Origin: Alcanivorax sp. UBA4485
GTDB lineage: Bacteria; Pseudomonadota; Gammaproteobacteria; Pseudomonadales; Alcanivoracaceae
Length of the DNA stretch: 7,366 bases
NCBI GenBank assembly: GCA_002389055.1
Contig: DGNT01000013.1
Span: 1-7,366, forward strand
Direction of reading: 5' to 3'
In this document: one piece after another, positions 5,781 to 7,366 of the stretch
Position numbering within the stretch: position 1 is the first letter of the stretch
How the letters are laid out: each line of letters begins with the position of its first letter
Notes under the pieces: generated by a model
Told to the model about the DNA's origin: nothing
The model's input: the letters and a program-made list of their open reading frames with translations, nothing else
Databases searched by the model: none
Translations under genes and position numbers: made by a program

Positions 5781-6209
5781 TTAGCCCTCCACATCCAGGC
5801 CCATGGAACGGGCGGAGCCCGCGATAGTGCGCACGGCGGCGTCCAGATCCGCGGCGGTGAGATCAGGCTCCTTGGCCTTGGCGATCTCTTCCAGCTGCGC
5901 CCGGCTTACCGTGCCCACCTTCTTGGTGTTGGGCTCACCGGAGCCGCTCTTGATGTTGGCCGCTTTCTTCAGCAGGTACGACGCCGGCGGCGTCTTCATG
6001 GTGAAGGTAAAGGAGCGGTCACCGTAAACGGTGATCACCACCGGCACCGGCGCACCCTGATCCATTTGCTGGGTCTGGGCGTTGAAAGACTTACAGAATT
6101 CCATGATGTTCACGCCGTGCTGGCCCAGAGCGGGACCCACCGGCGGTGAGGGGTTAGCCTGACCCGCTGCCACTTGCAGCTTGATGTAGGCTTCTACTTT
6201 CTTAGCCAT
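5781..6209 (-). CDS. rplK: 50S ribosomal protein L11
   Basis: Binds the GTPase-associated region of 23S rRNA at the stalk base beside L10, contacts elongation factors, and is needed in other bacteria for RelA activation. The product is 142 residues, the same length as E. coli L11. The N-terminal domain begins MAKKVEAYIKLQVAAGQANP and contains the proline-rich NPSPPVGPALGQHGVNIMEF at 19-38, where thiostrepton binds near the rRNA. The Lys residues near the N-terminus and at 40 match sites methylated by PrmA in E. coli. The C-terminal RNA-binding domain, about 72-142, contains TPPASYLLKKAANIKSGSG. The start is ATG at 6209, with AAGGAG (6222-6217) at 7 nt. An in-frame TTG 7 codons upstream was not used. 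It is tightly coupled to rplA. Confidence 0.98.
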   Translation of the reverse strand: MAKKVEAYIKLQVAAGQANPSPPVGPALGQHGVNIMEFCKSFNAQTQQMDQGAPVPVVITVYGDRSFTFTMKTPPASYLLKKAANIKSGSGEPNTKKVGTVSRAQLEEIAKAKEPDLTAADLDAAVRTIAGSARSMGLDVEG

Positions 6210-6299
6210 GATAAGACTCCTTGGGTTCAAGCGCCCGGGTAAGGGCTCCCCTGAGGTTGGTCATCCGCCTTCCGCCACAACAGCGAAAGACACCGGGGA
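6210..6299 (-). promoter_or_regulatory. nusG-rplK spacer with strong hairpin, candidate L1 control region
   Basis: In the minus-strand RNA, UGUCUUUCGC (6292-6283) pairs with GCGGAAGGCG (6275-6266) over 10 bp, including three G-U wobbles, around a 7-nt UGUUGUG loop. The wobbles would be A-C mismatches in a plus-strand RNA. A smaller GCCC/GGGC stem lies at 6246-6233, just before the rplK ribosome binding site. In E. coli, L1 represses translation at a site close to the rplK start. This spacer is where such a site should be, but I cannot match the L1 recognition motif with confidence. No clear promoter is visible. Confidence 0.45.
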
Positions 6300-6842
6300 T
6301 CAGGTCTTCTCGACCTGTCCGAATTCAAGCTCCACCGGGGTGGAGCGACCGAAGATCAATACCGCCACATGCAGGCGGCTCTTCTCGTAGTTCACTTCTT
6401 CCACGACGCCGTTGAAGTCGGCGAACGGCCCATCGGTGACGCGGACCACTTCGCCCGCCTCGAACAGGGTTTTCGGCTTCGGCTTCTCCACCGCGTCGTC
6501 CATGCGACGCAGAATGGCGTCCGCCTCTTTCTGCGTGATCGGCGACACGCGACCCGGATTCTTCGGGTCCTCGCCAATAAAGCCCATCACCTTGGGCGTC
6601 TCCTTGACCATGTGCCAGGAGTCGTCGTCCATTTCCATGTGCACCAGCACGTAGCCGGGGAAGAACTTACGCTCGGACCGGCGCTTCTGGCCGGCGCGCA
6701 TTTCCACCACTTCTTCGGTGGGCACCAGAATCTCGCCAAACAGCTCCTCCATGGAGTTGAGCTTGATACGCTCCTCCAGGGACCGTTTGACGTGCTTTTC
6801 AAAGCCGGAATAAGCGTGTACCACGTACCAGCGCTTTGCCAT
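6300..6842 (-). CDS. nusG: Transcription termination/antitermination factor NusG
   Basis: Binds the clamp of elongating RNA polymerase, increases processivity, and through its C-terminal domain contacts Rho or ribosomal protein S10. The product is 180 residues (E. coli 181). The N-terminal NGN domain (about 1-115) shows KRWYVVHAYSGFE, ELFGEILVPTEEVVE at 33-47 and SERKFFPGYVLVHM at 56-69. The C-terminal KOW domain (about 125-180) shows GEVVRVTDGPFADFNGVVEE at 130-149 and FGRSTPVELEFGQVEK. The start is ATG at 6842. AAGGGG (6853-6848) overlaps the secE stop with 5 nt of spacing. An in-frame GTG two codons earlier falls on the ribosome binding site. It lies 9 nt after secE and is surely co-transcribed with it. 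Confidence 0.98.
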   Translation of the reverse strand: MAKRWYVVHAYSGFEKHVKRSLEERIKLNSMEELFGEILVPTEEVVEMRAGQKRRSERKFFPGYVLVHMEMDDDSWHMVKETPKVMGFIGEDPKNPGRVSPITQKEADAILRRMDDAVEKPKPKTLFEAGEVVRVTDGPFADFNGVVEEVNYEKSRLHVAVLIFGRSTPVELEFGQVEKT

Positions 6843-6851
6843 GTGCACCCC

Positions 6852-7229
6852 TTAGCCGATGAGCATCGAGATTGCGCCGTTGAGCACCCAGTCGAGCACG
6901 AACAGCAGCAAAGCCACGATCAATACAAACACCAGAACAATCGCCGTGGTTTGCAGCGTCTCCTGGCGCGTCGGCCAGACCACCTTGCGCAGCTCCACCA
7001 TGGAGTCCTTGCGCAACTGGTTGAATGCCTTGCCTTGCTCGGTCTGCAGGGCCACGAAGGCCGCCAACAGAGCCACCACCACGACACCCAGCGCCCGATA
7101 CAGGGGGGACATGTCGGAGAAATAGCTGTTACCAGCAACGGCGGTGACTACCAATGCAGCCACCACCAGCCATTTGATGCCCTCCAGAACGGAGGAGGAG
7201 CCAGACTGCCCTTGTGCTTTCTCAGTCAT
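6852..7229 (-). CDS. secE: Protein translocase subunit SecE
   Basis: Essential inner-membrane subunit of the SecYEG channel, clamping and stabilising SecY. The product is 125 residues. It has three hydrophobic segments at about 17-38 (WLVVAALVVTAVAG), 44-62 and 95-117, the three-helix form of gammaproteobacteria; many other bacteria have only the last. The conserved cytoplasmic amphipathic stretch ELRKVVWPTRQET at 79-91 precedes the last membrane segment and is diagnostic. The start is uncertain: ATG at 7229 gives MTEKAQGQSG, while an in-frame GTG at 7241 would add four residues. Neither has a strong, well-spaced ribosome binding site; the GGCGGGG sequence lies about 11 nt before the ATG. It sits directly before nusG, the near-universal arrangement. 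Confidence 0.96.
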   Translation of the reverse strand: MTEKAQGQSGSSSVLEGIKWLVVAALVVTAVAGNSYFSDMSPLYRALGVVVVALLAAFVALQTEQGKAFNQLRKDSMVELRKVVWPTRQETLQTTAIVLVFVLIVALLLFVLDWVLNGAISMLIG

Positions 7230-7244
7230 CTGCCGATGCACCCC

Positions 7245-7261
7245 GCCGCCCGAATGGCAGC
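7245..7261 (-). promoter_or_regulatory. Hairpin between tRNA-Trp and secE
   Basis: The minus-strand RNA forms GCUGCC (7261-7256) with GGCGGC (7250-7245), 6 bp with one U-G wobble, around an AUUCG loop. It lies 11 nt after the tRNA 3' end and 15 nt before the secE ATG. It could limit exposure of the weak secE ribosome binding site or mark the tRNA-mRNA processing boundary; both are inferred. No promoter or terminator is evident in this 43-nt spacer. Confidence 0.35.
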
Positions 7262-7272
7262 TCTGGGAAATT

Positions 7273-7348
7273 TGGCAGGCCAGGAGGGACTCGAACCCCC
7301 AACAGCCGGTTTTGGAGACCGGTGCTCTACCAATTGAACTACTGGCCT
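7273..7348 (-). tRNA. trpT: tRNA-Trp (anticodon CCA)
   Basis: A complete 76-nt tRNA with the 3' CCA encoded. The acceptor stem AGGCCAG/CTGGCCT is a perfect 7 bp and the discriminator base is G, an identity element for tryptophan. The D arm is GTTC/GAGC. The anticodon stem CCGGT/ACCGG encloses the loop CTCCAAA with anticodon CCA. The T arm carries TTCGAGT with one G-T pair in its stem. The D arm and anticodon arm closely match remembered E. coli tRNA-Trp. A tRNA-Trp gene just before secE, usually after tuf, is common in gammaproteobacteria. No terminator follows, so it is probably cut out of a transcript continuing into secE-nusG. The gene symbol follows common usage. Confidence 0.97.
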
Positions 7349-7366
7349 GTAACTTTACAAATGCAA

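Noticed and set aside
5262..6149. Plus-strand open frame of 295 codons
   Set aside because: It is antisense to rplA and rplK in codon register and carries no domain. The sense genes explain the sequence fully.
6369..7337. Plus-strand open frame of 322 codons
   Set aside because: It runs opposite nusG, secE and into the tRNA-Trp gene, again in codon register. A protein gene reading through a tRNA gene is implausible here.
1..7366. Mobile element, CRISPR array, defence system or novel operon
   Set aside because: All coding space is occupied by conserved housekeeping genes in their usual order. No transposase, inverted-repeat ends, spaced repeats or unknown protein was seen.

Overview
The window is a core ribosomal-protein and RNA-polymerase cluster, with every real gene on the minus strand. 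In transcription order it holds a tRNA-Trp gene, secE, nusG, rplK (L11), rplA (L1), rplJ (L10), rplL (L7/L12) and rpoB. The left edge cuts off the 3' end of rpoB. This is the conserved bacterial order. The sequences point to a GC-rich gammaproteobacterium of the Pseudomonas/Oceanospirillales type: SecE is short and has three membrane segments like the Pseudomonas form, L11, L7/L12 and NusG are of gammaproteobacterial type, and the tRNA gene encodes its CCA end. An Alcanivorax-like marine genus is possible, but that is a guess from remembered proteins.

Layout from right to left: tRNA-Trp (7273-7348), a 43-nt spacer, secE (7229-6852), a 9-nt gap, nusG (6842-6300), a 90-nt spacer with a strong hairpin, rplK (6209-5781), a 3-nt gap, rplA (5777-5082), a 306-nt highly folded leader, rplJ (4775-4242, GTG start), a 70-nt spacer, rplL (4171-3791), a 146-nt spacer with four consecutive hairpins including an attenuator-type terminator, and rpoB (3644 to beyond base 1).

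The products belong to the gene-expression machinery. SecE is part of the SecYEG translocon. NusG links RNA polymerase to Rho and the ribosome. L11, L10 and L7/L12 form the ribosomal stalk base and stalk that recruit translation GTPases. L1 forms the E-site stalk. RpoB is the beta subunit of RNA polymerase. The non-coding spacers are where expression is probably tuned: an L1-type feedback region before rplK, an L10-type feedback leader before rplJ, and partial termination plus RNA processing between rplL and rpoB, so that stalk proteins are made in excess of polymerase.

I find no mobile element, CRISPR array, defence gene or unknown protein family, and no evidence of a new system. The points worth a second look are the two structured spacers, a roughly 24-residue insertion in RpoB just before the rifampicin pocket, and an 11-residue internal repeat in the L12-binding tail of L10. 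Long plus-strand open frames opposite these genes are explained by codon usage and were rejected.
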